Part shown: in pieces, positions 34,449-44,500 of the stretch | How the letters are laid out: every line of letters begins with the position of its first letter | Numbering within the stretch: position 1 is the stretch's first letter | Assembly: GCA_018830105.1 (NCBI GenBank) | Contig: JAHJTC010000014.1 | Span: 171,716-234,430 of the forward strand | Direction: 5' to 3' | Origin: Bacteroidota bacterium | GTDB taxonomy: Bacteria > Bacteroidota > Bacteroidia > Bacteroidales > F082 | DNA: 62,715 nt | The notes under the pieces: model-generated | Told to the model about the DNA's origin: nothing | Seen by the model: the letters and a program-made list of their open reading frames with translations, nothing else | The model's database searches: none | Made by a program: the position numbers and the translations under genes

Positions 34449-35204
34449 ATGAAAACTAACATTAAATTCCTGACTATAGTTACCTTCTTTTGTGTCATCG
34501 CACCCACTCTTAATGCGCAAAAAAATAATTACAAGCAAAAAGATCCGATAAGCAGGGTTGCAAGCATGACCGAGAAGCATTTTTTGATCGATACAAGTCG
34601 TGAGCCCGGTGAGCAAATCATTCTAAGCCATTACTATATCAGTAGTTTTGATGACAATGGCAATAGGGTAGAGGATCTTGAGTTCGATAGTAAAGACAAA
34701 CAGTTAAAAAAGTATAAGTACAGTTATACCGGCGATCAGCGCGACACATTGATTATTACTGATTCGGAGGCTAAACTTATGCGAACGATAATTTATTCAT
34801 ATGATGACAACGGATTGCTTGCGAACGATCAAAGTTACGATGCAAACGGTAAGCCGGAAAAACAATTTGTTTATAAATATGATGAAGAAGGCGTATTAAG
34901 GGAAGATTATAGTTATCTGAATTCCGGTGAGTTTAATATGAAATTTACTTATACGTATGATTATAAGGGAAATATTGATAGAAACTTTCGTTTTTCGGCA
35001 GATGGAAATTTAAAGGAAGTGCGGCATTACAAATACGATGAAAATAATAATATTGTTTCCGAAATAGTTAAAAATGACGCTGGAGATACCTTAAAATCAA
35101 CGGTATATCAATATGTGTATGATAAGAAAAACAATTGGGTTGAAAAGACAATAATAATTGATAATCAACCGGTAAAATTGATAAAACGCAAATTGACCTA
35201 TTAG
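34449..35204 (+). CDS. Exported protein with YD-like repeats
   Basis: 251 residues with a signal peptide (NIKFLTIVTFFCVIAPTLNA) and a mature part of about seven short repeats of pattern K-Y-x-Y-D-x-x-G-x-L-x-x-x-x-x-Y-x-x-x-G-, similar to YD/RHS beta repeats but without a toxin domain. Likely an extracytoplasmic beta-sheet protein; function unknown. Convergent with cdaA. Confidence 0.75.
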   Translation: MKTNIKFLTIVTFFCVIAPTLNAQKNNYKQKDPISRVASMTEKHFLIDTSREPGEQIILSHYYISSFDDNGNRVEDLEFDSKDKQLKKYKYSYTGDQRDTLIITDSEAKLMRTIIYSYDDNGLLANDQSYDANGKPEKQFVYKYDEEGVLREDYSYLNSGEFNMKFTYTYDYKGNIDRNFRFSADGNLKEVRHYKYDENNNIVSEIVKNDAGDTLKSTVYQYVYDKKNNWVEKTIIIDNQPVKLIKRKLTY

Positions 35205-35250
35205 TTGATTGTTGTCAGAAAGATTGATCTCTCAGTTCAGACTGTTTATT

Positions 35251-36057
35251 TTATTGCTGGCTATCAAAGCCTTTCAACTCAATTTTTAATTTGATAAGCA
35301 GATTTTTCTCGTCAACCTTGTAGATGTTGCCATGGCTGGCAATGCTGATCTTTCCGGTTTCTTCAGAAATCACAATTGCCAACGCATCACTTTGTTCTGT
35401 AATTCCTAATCCTGCACGATGCCTTAAGCCTGGTCTGTCCGGTAAGTTTAGTTTTTTTGTAACAGGTAAGATACAGCCAGCTGCTTTTATGCGGTTTTGT
35501 GTAATAATTACAGCACCATCATGCAAAGGCGTATTCACAAAGAAAATGTTTTCGATAAGCGCCTGACTAATCTCTGCATCAATGCTTACGCCTGTTTGAG
35601 AGGCCTGAAAAAGTTCGTTCTGCCTGGTTATCACAATTAATGCCCCGGTTTTTTTTCTTGACAGCGCCAGACAGGCTTTAGCGATAATATCCAAATCAAC
35701 AGCTATTTCATCGGAAGATTTAAAAAAGGGCAGGTGGAAATTATAATGAAAACGTTTTACAAATCCCGGGGTTCCTAAAGCAAGTAAAAATTGTCTGATC
35801 TCGGGTTGAAAAATAATGATAAGCGCGATAAAGCCCACGCTTACAAAGGCGCCTAATATGTCGCCTAACAATTCCATCTGCAAGGCAGAAACCATTTTCC
35901 AAATCAGGAAAATAGCTACAATTCCAAGAAAAATATTAATCGCTACTGTACCACGCAAAAGGTAATAAAGGCCGTAAAGTAAGCCTGCAACCAACAGTAT
36001 ATCAATGATGTCAATAAATCTCAATTCAATAAAGGTGGTAACGAGCAGCGGTGTCAT
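35251..36057 (-). CDS. cdaA: Diadenylate cyclase CdaA
   Basis: Makes cyclic di-AMP from two ATP. 268 residues: about three N-terminal transmembrane helices (20-85) then a DAC domain with catalytic DGA at 180-182 (PLHDGAVII) and RHR at 212-214 (GLRHRAGLG). Located 71 bp downstream of folP on the same strand. Membrane anchor and lack of the DisA helix-hairpin-helix place it in the CdaA class. CdaR and GlmM, partners in Firmicutes, are not here. Confidence 0.93.
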   Translation of the reverse strand: MTPLLVTTFIELRFIDIIDILLVAGLLYGLYYLLRGTVAINIFLGIVAIFLIWKMVSALQMELLGDILGAFVSVGFIALIIIFQPEIRQFLLALGTPGFVKRFHYNFHLPFFKSSDEIAVDLDIIAKACLALSRKKTGALIVITRQNELFQASQTGVSIDAEISQALIENIFFVNTPLHDGAVIITQNRIKAAGCILPVTKKLNLPDRPGLRHRAGLGITEQSDALAIVISEETGKISIASHGNIYKVDEKNLLIKLKIELKGFDSQQ

Positions 36058-36128
36058 CCGTGATTTGATTTATCTTAATTTGAATAGATACAAGTGCAAT
36101 CCTATATAGTACTGATTATTTCACAAAG

Positions 36129-37037
36129 TTAAACATTCTCATCAATCAGCGCACTTTGAAAAAACTCCCATAACTTGATACATTCCATTGCCTCTTTTAC
36201 ATCGTGTGCTCTTAAGAAGTTGGCGCCGTTTTGAAGGGCAAGAGTATGCAGAACCGAGGTTCCATTTAAGCTTTGTGGAGGATTAATATTTAGTACTTTA
36301 TTTATCATTGATTTACGTGAAACACCAACCAAAAGTGGGAAATCTTTAAGACCTGTATTTTGCAATTGCCCCAACAACCTGTAATTAGCCTCAAGGCTTT
36401 TATTAAAGCCTAAACCGGGATCCAGAATTATTTGTGATGCCCCCAAATTAATGAGTTTTTGACTTTGCCTTTGAAAAAACCGATGAACTTCGGCGACCAC
36501 CTCCTCTTTCTTTATTTTATTTTGGTGCATATGCTCCTCATTTCCTGATATATGCATTAAAATATAAGGTGTATTTCGGCTGGCTATCAACGGAAACATT
36601 TCATCATCGAAAGTGCCACCCGAAATATCATTAATTAGAGCAGCACCTGTTTCAATGGCCATTTTTGCCACTTTGGATCGAAAAGTGTCAACCGAAAACC
36701 AGGTGTCCGGAAAGTTCTTGCAGAGTATCTCCAGAGGGGCAATCAGTCGGTCAATTTCTTCGCTTTCTGTAACTATTTCCGCATTTGGCCGTGTTGAAAC
36801 AGCACCTATATCGATCACACTTGCACCTTCAGAAATCATAATTGCAGTGCGTTCGATTAGCTCTATATTATTGGCAAAACGGCTTCCCGAATAAAATGAA
36901 TCAGGTGTCAGGTTCAGTATTCCCATCACATGCGGATGATTTAACGCAAGTGTTTTATTACCGCTTATGAATTTCCGGTCTGCCGAAAAAGACTTATTTT
37001 TACCGGCGATTTGCCCGCTATGCATGGCTGTTGACAT
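36129..37037 (-). CDS. folP: Dihydropteroate synthase
   Basis: Condenses p-aminobenzoate with hydroxymethyldihydropterin diphosphate; the sulfonamide target. 302 residues with HVMGILNLTPDSFYSGSR, the pterin-site ALINDISGG, and the SRKSMI motif near the C-terminus. The first 30 residues are less conserved, and a start at a Met four codons in is also possible. Confidence 0.95.
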   Translation of the reverse strand: MSTAMHSGQIAGKNKSFSADRKFISGNKTLALNHPHVMGILNLTPDSFYSGSRFANNIELIERTAIMISEGASVIDIGAVSTRPNAEIVTESEEIDRLIAPLEILCKNFPDTWFSVDTFRSKVAKMAIETGAALINDISGGTFDDEMFPLIASRNTPYILMHISGNEEHMHQNKIKKEEVVAEVHRFFQRQSQKLINLGASQIILDPGLGFNKSLEANYRLLGQLQNTGLKDFPLLVGVSRKSMINKVLNINPPQSLNGTSVLHTLALQNGANFLRAHDVKEAMECIKLWEFFQSALIDENV

Positions 37038-37053
37038 GTGAATGATTTTGAGG

Positions 37054-37069
37054 CAAATTTACATTTTTG
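37054..37069. promoter_or_regulatory. Back-to-back -7 boxes of folP and the DUF1599 cluster
   Basis: Minus strand TAAATTTG (37061-37054) for folP and plus strand CATTTTTG (37062-37069) for DUF1599. The two boxes abut, so polymerase binding on one strand should exclude the other. Confidence 0.4.
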
Positions 37070-37084
37070 TTCAAACAATGAGTA

Positions 37085-37633
37085 ATGATGAAAGATACAG
37101 CAACACAATATAAAGCGATCATAGAACGCTGCAAAGGCATGTTTGAAGCCAAAATGAAGGACTACGGCCCTGCCTGGCGCATTTTGCGGACGCCCTCGTT
37201 GACTGACCAGATTTATATCAAGGCGAATCGAATCAGAACATTGCAAATGAAGGGATTGCGAATGGTAGATGAAGATATTGATCTGGAGTTTATCGGAATT
37301 ATAAATTATGCCGCCATGGCAATCAATCAGCTGAGGCTTGGTATTGTTGACATGCCCGACCTGAAACCGGCAAAAGCTGCCGAAATCCATGCTGCTGTGT
37401 TAGAGGAGGCTTTTGCTTTGATGGAAAAGAAAAATCATGATTATGATGAAGTGTGGAGAAGGATGAGGCTTAGTTCGCTAACGGACATCATTTTGATGAA
37501 ACTCTTACGTGTGAAGCAAATAGAAGATAATGAAGGAAATACGGTTATTTCGGAAGGCCTTGACGCCAATTTTTTTGATATCATTAATTATGCCGTATTT
37601 GCGCTGATTTTACTAAGTGAGAAAGAAGAATAA
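37085..37633 (+). CDS. DUF1599 protein with two similar halves
   Basis: 182 residues built from two homologous halves of about 85 residues. Each shows the pattern K-x-x-D-Y-x-x-x-W-R-x-x-R-x-x-S-L-T-D-x-I-x-x-K, then D-x-x-F-x-x-I-I-N-Y-A (for instance KDYGPAWRILRTPSLTDQI and HDYDEVWRRMRLSSLTDII). DUF1599 is known from Bacteroidota and phage. Function unproven; the acidic and arginine-rich helices suggest nucleotide binding. First gene of the DUF1599-DoxX-permease-tpiA-prmA cluster, 4 bp gap to the next. Confidence 0.85.
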   Translation: MMKDTATQYKAIIERCKGMFEAKMKDYGPAWRILRTPSLTDQIYIKANRIRTLQMKGLRMVDEDIDLEFIGIINYAAMAINQLRLGIVDMPDLKPAKAAEIHAAVLEEAFALMEKKNHDYDEVWRRMRLSSLTDIILMKLLRVKQIEDNEGNTVISEGLDANFFDIINYAVFALILLSEKEE

Positions 37634-37636
37634 TTT

Positions 37637-38761
37637 ATGAATTGGTTTTTAAGAAATTTCAGCAGACAGCTGGTAGGTATAATTTTTATTTTTTCCGGAT
37701 TTGTTAAAGGTGTTGATCCCTTGGGGACAGCCTATCGCATCGAAGATTATTTTATTGCTTATGGCACAGAATGGGCCTCTGGGCTTGCATTATTGCTTTC
37801 TATTTTGCTTTCTACAGCCGAATTTGTCATAGGGATGGCGCTAGTAACGGGGCTTCATTTGCGTGTCACTTCCTGGTTTTTGCTTATCATGATGTTGTTC
37901 TTTACTGGAATTACATATTATGATGCCCTTTACGAACCGGTTCCTGATTGTGGATGTTTTGGTGATGCCATCAAATTGACAAATTGGGAAACCTTTTATA
38001 AAAACATCATCATGATGGTGTTTGTTTTATTGATTTTCTTTAATCGTAAACGATTCAAAATTAATTTAACTCGTTCGTTTCAATGGATACTTGTGATCCT
38101 GTTTTTTGTTGGATTTGGGTACTTTTCACTTTACAATTACAAGCATTTGCCGCTTATCGACTTCAGGGCGTGGAAGGTAGGCGAGCAGCTTAATCCCGAT
38201 GGAGAACAAGAAACCTTGGTTTATCTCACCTATCGCAATATAGAAACTGGAGAAACACAAGAATACTTGTCGCCGGATTATCCCTGGGATGATGAACAAT
38301 GGCTTGAGAACTGGGAATTTGTTGATCAAAGAACTGTTTTATTAGGTGAACAACCGGAGCATGGGCTCTTTGCAGAAGATGCGGATGGCAATGAGATGAC
38401 GCAAGTGATTTTGGAATCGCCACATTTACTTGTCTTCGTGTCGCACGACCTCACAGAAATTCCGCCCGAAGCCTTGGAGAAGATTCACTCAATAGAAAAA
38501 CGTATTGCTGAAAATGGTTCAGGCATTGTATGGCTAACCTCAACATTACCTGATGAAGTTGCAGAATTTCAAGAGAAATACGATTTTTTCTATGAAGTTT
38601 ATTTCGCTGATGATATCGTATTGAAAACGATGGTACGTTCAAATCCTGGATTAATTTGGATGCACAATGGCGAAGTCATGGATAAATGGCACTATAACGA
38701 TTTTCCGCAAGACGATGAACTACAAGAAATTATAAATATATTCAATGGCTCCAATTCCTGA
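37637..38761 (+). CDS. DoxX/MauE-type membrane protein with C-terminal thioredoxin-like domain (BT_3928 family)
   Basis: 374 residues. Four N-terminal transmembrane helices (about 5-150) resemble DoxX/MauE, with the DCGCFGD motif in a loop at about 98-104, as in methylamine-utilisation MauE-like proteins. The C-terminal part (about 250-370) has a thioredoxin-fold look without a C-x-x-C. It probably takes part in envelope redox or thiol chemistry; the exact role is unknown. The same neighbour order (DUF1599, this gene, tpiA) is familiar from Bacteroides. Confidence 0.82.
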   Translation: MNWFLRNFSRQLVGIIFIFSGFVKGVDPLGTAYRIEDYFIAYGTEWASGLALLLSILLSTAEFVIGMALVTGLHLRVTSWFLLIMMLFFTGITYYDALYEPVPDCGCFGDAIKLTNWETFYKNIIMMVFVLLIFFNRKRFKINLTRSFQWILVILFFVGFGYFSLYNYKHLPLIDFRAWKVGEQLNPDGEQETLVYLTYRNIETGETQEYLSPDYPWDDEQWLENWEFVDQRTVLLGEQPEHGLFAEDADGNEMTQVILESPHLLVFVSHDLTEIPPEALEKIHSIEKRIAENGSGIVWLTSTLPDEVAEFQEKYDFFYEVYFADDIVLKTMVRSNPGLIWMHNGEVMDKWHYNDFPQDDELQEIINIFNGSNS

Positions 38762-38765
38762 TTAA

Positions 38766-39845
38766 ATGGGCGTTTATATTGTAAGAAGAATGCTTTACGG
38801 TTTAGCTGTGCTTTTTGGCGTGGTTAGTCTTGTGTTTTTCCTGTTTACAATTTTACCTGGTGACCCTGCCCGCATGATGCTTGGACAAAGAGCAGATCAG
38901 GACGCTGTTGATAATATCAGAAAAGAGCTGGGATTAGATCAGCCGGTTTTTTTGCAGTATTTGCTATATCTAAACGATCTTTCACCGCTTTCTGTTCACC
39001 AAAACACGAATACTGACAGTCCATGGTATTATGATCAAAAAAAATACAGTAATTCGATGCAGTTGATTGAAATTCAGGAAGTAGCATTAGTTTTAAAATC
39101 GCCCTGGATGCGGATGTCGTATCAGTCGAAGCGTCCGGTAACAGCAATGATTCGGGAGGCTTTCCCGAAAACGCTTTTATTGGCAGGCGTTTCTGTTGCT
39201 TTAGCTTTTGTTATTGGTATAGGTCTTGGTTTTTTTGCGGCAGTTGTCAATAAGCCCTGGATGAATCGGCTGGTTTTAATTATTACCAGTCTGGGCATGT
39301 CAGCACCGTCGTTTTTTGCTGCCATCCTGATGGCTTATTTGTTTGGTTTTCTCTTATCCGATTTTACAGGCTTAGAAATGTTTGGCAGCCTTTATGAAGT
39401 AGACGACTATGGCCGGGGAGCCAGCTTACAGCTTAAAAACTTAATTTTGCCTGCTATAACGCTTGGAATAAGACCTTTGGCTATTGTTACAGAACTTACG
39501 CGCACTTCATTGCTCGATGTCATAGGAATGGATTATATTCGTACGGCCAAAGCAAAGGGCTTGTCGGCGAAGCGTGTATTGGGTCTGCACGCTTTAAGGA
39601 ACGCTTTGAATCCTGTAGTAACAGCAGTTTCAGGATGGTTTGCTTCATTAATGGCTGGTGCTGTTTTTGTTGAATATGTGTTTGATTGGAAAGGAATAGG
39701 CATGCTGATTGTTGATTCACTTGAAAAATATGACCTGCCTGTTATCATGGGTGCTGTATTATTGATTGCTGTTATCTTGATTATTATTAATATTTTTGTC
39801 GATATTGTTTACGGAATTTTAGACCCCCGTATCCGATTAGCTTAA
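38766..39845 (+). CDS. DppB/OppB-type ABC transporter permease, without partners
   Basis: 359 residues of an inner-membrane permease. The N-terminal helix leads to FTILPGDPARMMLGQRADQ, typical of DppB. An extended loop follows (about 70-120) before the five-helix core, and the EAA-like motif MDYIRTAKAKGLS lies near 255. It ends ILDPRIRLA as usual. No second permease, ATPase or binding protein is present in the window, and the gene is embedded between DoxX and tpiA, so partners must be elsewhere or the protein works differently. Confidence 0.88.
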   Translation: MGVYIVRRMLYGLAVLFGVVSLVFFLFTILPGDPARMMLGQRADQDAVDNIRKELGLDQPVFLQYLLYLNDLSPLSVHQNTNTDSPWYYDQKKYSNSMQLIEIQEVALVLKSPWMRMSYQSKRPVTAMIREAFPKTLLLAGVSVALAFVIGIGLGFFAAVVNKPWMNRLVLIITSLGMSAPSFFAAILMAYLFGFLLSDFTGLEMFGSLYEVDDYGRGASLQLKNLILPAITLGIRPLAIVTELTRTSLLDVIGMDYIRTAKAKGLSAKRVLGLHALRNALNPVVTAVSGWFASLMAGAVFVEYVFDWKGIGMLIVDSLEKYDLPVIMGAVLLIAVILIIINIFVDIVYGILDPRIRLA

Positions 39846-39868
39846 AAAACTCAAACTACTTAAAAAAA

Positions 39869-40636
39869 ATGGTTATGCGTAGGAAAATTGTAGCCGGTAA
39901 CTGGAAGATGAACTTGTCGTTTCAGGAAGCCGAAGAATTGATCAATGATTTGATTGACGTGCTGGAAGAAGAAAGTCCTGAAGCTGAGGTCATCATTTGT
40001 CCTCCTTTTCCATTTATGGAACTGGCGACAGATTATATGGAAGAAGGCTTATTTAAAGTTGGTGCCCAAAACATCAGTCCTTTTGATGCAGGTGCTTATA
40101 CCGGTGAGGTTTCGGCTTCAATGCTTAAGTCGATGGATCTGACCCATTGCATCATTGGGCACAGCGAGCGCAGAAAATATTTTAACGAGGACGATAAAAT
40201 GCTTACTGCAAAAGTTAATCAGGCGATGGCACATAAACTCATTCCGATTTTCTGTGTTGGCGAATCATTGCCCGAACGTGAAGCCGGAAAACATTTGGAA
40301 GTGGTTAGAAGACAAGTGCGTCATGGCCTTTTCCATCTTGACACTGATGAGTTTGCCAAAGTGGTGATAGCTTACGAACCCGTTTGGGCAATTGGCACCG
40401 GAATGACAGCAACGCCTGAGCAGGCCAAAGACATGCATGCCTACATTCGCACCCTGATAACCGAGCGCTATGGCAACGAAGTTGCTCAGGCTACCATGAT
40501 ACTTTATGGCGGAAGTTGCAATTCGGAAAATGCTACTGAAATTTTTGCTCAGGAAGGCGTTGACGGAGGTTTAATCGGTGGAGCTTCGTTGAAAGTTGAC
40601 GAATTTATTTCCATCTGCAAACAAGCCTCAGTTTAA
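39869..40636 (+). CDS. tpiA: Triose-phosphate isomerase
   Basis: Interconverts dihydroxyacetone phosphate and glyceraldehyde 3-phosphate. 255 residues with active-site N11/K13 (GNWKMN), H98 (IIGHSERR) and E170 (AYEPVWAIGTG). The start could also be the ATG two codons in. It follows the permease by 23 bp and prmA begins 6 bp later. Confidence 0.96.
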   Translation: MVMRRKIVAGNWKMNLSFQEAEELINDLIDVLEEESPEAEVIICPPFPFMELATDYMEEGLFKVGAQNISPFDAGAYTGEVSASMLKSMDLTHCIIGHSERRKYFNEDDKMLTAKVNQAMAHKLIPIFCVGESLPEREAGKHLEVVRRQVRHGLFHLDTDEFAKVVIAYEPVWAIGTGMTATPEQAKDMHAYIRTLITERYGNEVAQATMILYGGSCNSENATEIFAQEGVDGGLIGGASLKVDEFISICKQASV

Positions 40637-40642
40637 TAAGCA

Positions 40643-41476
40643 ATGGCTTATATTGAGGTTTTATTTAGCCTGCCAGCAAATAGTAATCAGCAGGAAATGC
40701 TGGCTGCCTTGCTTGCTGAATCTGGATTTGAGAGTTTTATGGAAGACGAAACTTCCTTCAGGGCTTACTGTCCTGAAGGAAGTTTTAACGCTTTAGAAGT
40801 TGAAGAAATTATTGACAAAGCTGAATTTCAGGAAATAAAACTGCTGAAAAAAACACTAATTCCCGACGAAAACTGGAATGCAAACTGGGAATCTTCTTAT
40901 GAAGATGTTGTTATTGATGGTGTGTGCAGGATAAGAGCACCTTTTCATCAAGCGGATCAATCGATAAAATATGAGCTGCTGATCGAACCACGCATGTCTT
41001 TTGGTACAGCACATCATGAAACCACCGCGCAAATGATTTCCTTAATGCTAAAGCTCGATTTTTATAAAAAAACCGTTCTTGATATGGGCTGCGGAACTGC
41101 GGTACTTGCTGTATTAGCATCAAAAATGGCAGCAAAAAAAGTGGTTGCGATCGACAATGATCAATGGGCGTATGAAAATGCCCTGGATAATGTCGAAGTG
41201 AATGATTGCGAGGCTGTTGAGGTGATAAAGGGCGATGCCACTGCTATTGGAAACCAGAAATTTGATATTGTTTTGGCAAATATCAACCGCAATATTTTAC
41301 TGACAGATATGCCAACATACATAGATGCTATGTTACCCAGAGCAAATCTTTTAATAAGTGGATTCTACCAGGAAGACCTGAAAGACCTGAAACATTTGGC
41401 CGAAAAATCGGGTCTTGTTTTTGAAACACATATTACAAAAAATAACTGGGTTGCAGCTCAGTTCACTAAAGCCTAG
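40643..41476 (+). CDS. prmA: Ribosomal protein L11 methyltransferase
   Basis: SAM-dependent enzyme that methylates L11. 277 residues: an N-terminal substrate-recognition domain (1-100), then MSFGTAHHETTAQMISLML, SAM motif I LDMGCGTAVLAVLASK, and LANINRNIL. The GTAHHETT motif is characteristic of PrmA. Confidence 0.93.
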   Translation: MAYIEVLFSLPANSNQQEMLAALLAESGFESFMEDETSFRAYCPEGSFNALEVEEIIDKAEFQEIKLLKKTLIPDENWNANWESSYEDVVIDGVCRIRAPFHQADQSIKYELLIEPRMSFGTAHHETTAQMISLMLKLDFYKKTVLDMGCGTAVLAVLASKMAAKKVVAIDNDQWAYENALDNVEVNDCEAVEVIKGDATAIGNQKFDIVLANINRNILLTDMPTYIDAMLPRANLLISGFYQEDLKDLKHLAEKSGLVFETHITKNNWVAAQFTKA

Positions 41477-41504
41477 CCGCTTAAGCCAACGAAAACATTA
41501 ACTT

Positions 41505-44500
41505 ATGCGCTTCTTCAGAAGCATACTGGTACTTTTACTTTCGCTGTATTTCCTTCCCGTAATAAGTCAGGAGGATAATTATTTTTCAGCTGATTCTGAA
41601 TCATTTATTTTTCAGGTTGAAGCACTATTGGCTGATCACCCCAGTAAAGATTACGTAGAGAGGGGAGAGGAACTGATGGAATTGTTGAAGCCACGCTGGG
41701 AAGTAGGCAGGTTTTCAAAAGCAGAGAAAGATCAGATAAAGTTGCTAAGTGAATTAATGTATCAGCAAAAGCTACGTAATTTTCCCTATTTCTATGATTT
41801 TTTTACAGCAATAAATGCTTTGGCCTACTCCAACCAGAAAGAACAGAGCGTACTCAATTGGCTTGGTTTAATGCAGCGAATTTTGAAAGAGCAAACTTCC
41901 CGCGATTTTTCTAATTACCTCGACTTTTCTAACGATTTTTTTAAACATGGGTTACTTTCAAAAAAAGGATCGGCTTCCTGGTATCTCAGAAATCCTGATT
42001 ATCGGTTTTCATCGGATACCGCCCTGCAAATTATTGTGGATAAAGCCGATCTGGTGTGTGCCACGGCACGCGACAGCTCCTTAATTACAACTACTTCAGG
42101 AACATTTATGTATGAAACGAATGCCTGGTCGGGGAAGGGTGGAAAAGTTGACTGGTGGCGTTTTGACCTTGATGCAGCAAAGCTTTTTGTGGAGCTGAAT
42201 AACTATGTAATCGACCTTTCACAGCCTGAATATGAAGCTGATTCTGTAACTTTTTACCACAAATACTATTTTGATTTCCCAATGCGCGGAAAGTTTCAGG
42301 ATAAAGTGCATAGTAGCCCTCCTGGTAGTCGTACTTCATATCCCAGGTTTTACGCTTACTTTAATAATTATAGCATAAAAAATCTATTTAATGGAATAGA
42401 TTTTAATGGAGGAATTGCTCTTGAGGGAGCTACCTTGAAAGGTATTGGAGAAGGCAGCAGGAAAGCTGAATTGTTGATAAAATCTGGTGATAAAATTCAA
42501 GCCAGACTGGAATCGGTAGAATTTGTCCTCAACGAAAATAAAATATTTTCGGAATATGTGTCAGCTAATGTCTCTCTCGAAAATGATTCTGTTTTTCATC
42601 CCAATGCCCAAATGAGGTACGACGATCAGCTTCGCCGGCTAATCTTATTCAGGTCAGAAAAGGGCGTTGCTGATAGTCCTTTCTTCGATTCTTACCATAA
42701 ACTAGATCTTCACCTTGAAGCACTTTACTGGAATATCGATGAAAAACTTATTCAATTCAAGCAACTTGAAGGAATGAGAAGTGAAAGTGCTGGATACCTG
42801 GAATCGGTAAACTTTTTTTCTGCGGCAGATTTTAGCAGTTTGCGTTTGATTGACGACATAAACCCAATGTTTATTGTCGAAAATTACTTGAAAGAATTTG
42901 GAAGAGAGAATGATATTAAACTGGATTGGTATGCGAATTTTATTAAAAAACCGCCAGAACAGGCCATCGCACAGTTAATGCGGCTGGCATCAAAAGGCTA
43001 TTTGGTTTATGATAGCAAAACCCAGGTTGCCATTGTTAAAGAGCGCTTTTTTAATACCTTAAAAGCCAGAGCTGACGAAACTGATTTTGATGTAATCCGC
43101 ATTGCTACTAAGACAATAGGAAATCAACCCAATATTGAGTTGAATCTAGAGAGTTATGAGATGAATTTATTGGGTGTTGAGGAGGTGATATTGAGTGATG
43201 AACAGCGTGTTCGTATTTTGCCCGAAAACAATGCCATTACTTTTACCGAAAATCGCGATTTCTCATTTTCTGGTTTTGTAGGGGCAGGCTTGTTTGAGTT
43301 TTACGCCGGAGAAGCCTATTTTAATTATGACGAATTTAGCCTGAATCTCACCCATGTGGATTCTTTGTCGTTTTTTGTTCCTGCATTTGAACAAAATATA
43401 GCTCCTGGAGCAGGAAAGCAATTTGTTCGCGTTCAAAATGTGATAGCGAATATGTCGGGAACCTTATATATTGATCAGAGTGATAATAAATCAGGAAGGA
43501 ATCATTTTCCCCAATATCCGATCTTCGACAGTAAAAATGAATCTTATGTATATTTTGAGAAGCCTTATATAAATGAAGGACGACTCCTAAAATCGGAATT
43601 CTTTTACGTTGTCGAGCCTTTTGAAATTGACAGTCTTGATGATTTCAGTACAGATAACCTTGGCTTTGAAGGGTATTTAAACTCTGCCGGTATTTTTGAG
43701 GTTATTGTGGAACCACTGGCTGTTATGCCTGATTATTCGCTTGGCTTTGATCACAGCACTGCTGATCATTATGAGATGTTTTCGGGTAAAGGTTTTTTTG
43801 ATCACACTGTCCATTTGTCAAACAAAGGGTTTTGGGGTACCGGGAAGTTGAACTATCAAACCAGTTCGGCCATTGCTGATAGTTTTATTTTTTATCCTGA
43901 TGAGGTAGCCGCAATGCCACATCGCTTTGAGATGAAGGAACAGCAGCAGCATGTTTTGTTCCCTCAGGCACAATCAGATACTATTCAGTACCATTGGTTT
44001 GCCGATACAAATTTAGTTGTACTCAACACAATGGCTAGTCCGTTGGTATTGTACAACAATGTTTTATTTAAGGGAACAGCAGAATTGTCGCCTCAAGGCC
44101 TAAAAGCTTCGGGAGATCTTTCATTTGGAAATGTTGAAATGTCATCAGCGTATTTTGAACTTAAAAATCAATCCTTCACAGCAGATACAGCAGATTTTAA
44201 ATTGCTAACAGCTGTAAACCAGCAGGTAGCATTTGCTGCAAAGGACTATTTTACAGCTATAGACTTCGAGGCCCGAACAGGGAATTTCCATTATCTTAAC
44301 CAGGAAAGCAAACTTTCTTTTCCTTTCAATCAGTATATCTGTACCCTTAATGAAGCTATTTGGTTGATGGATGAAGATATGCTGAACCTGAATAACAACG
44401 GCTTAGCCAAGTTTAATGATTTCGACAGTCTGAGCTATGAAGGCTTACTCGACTATGATTTAAGTGGATCGGAATTTATATCTATTCATCCTGAGCAGGA

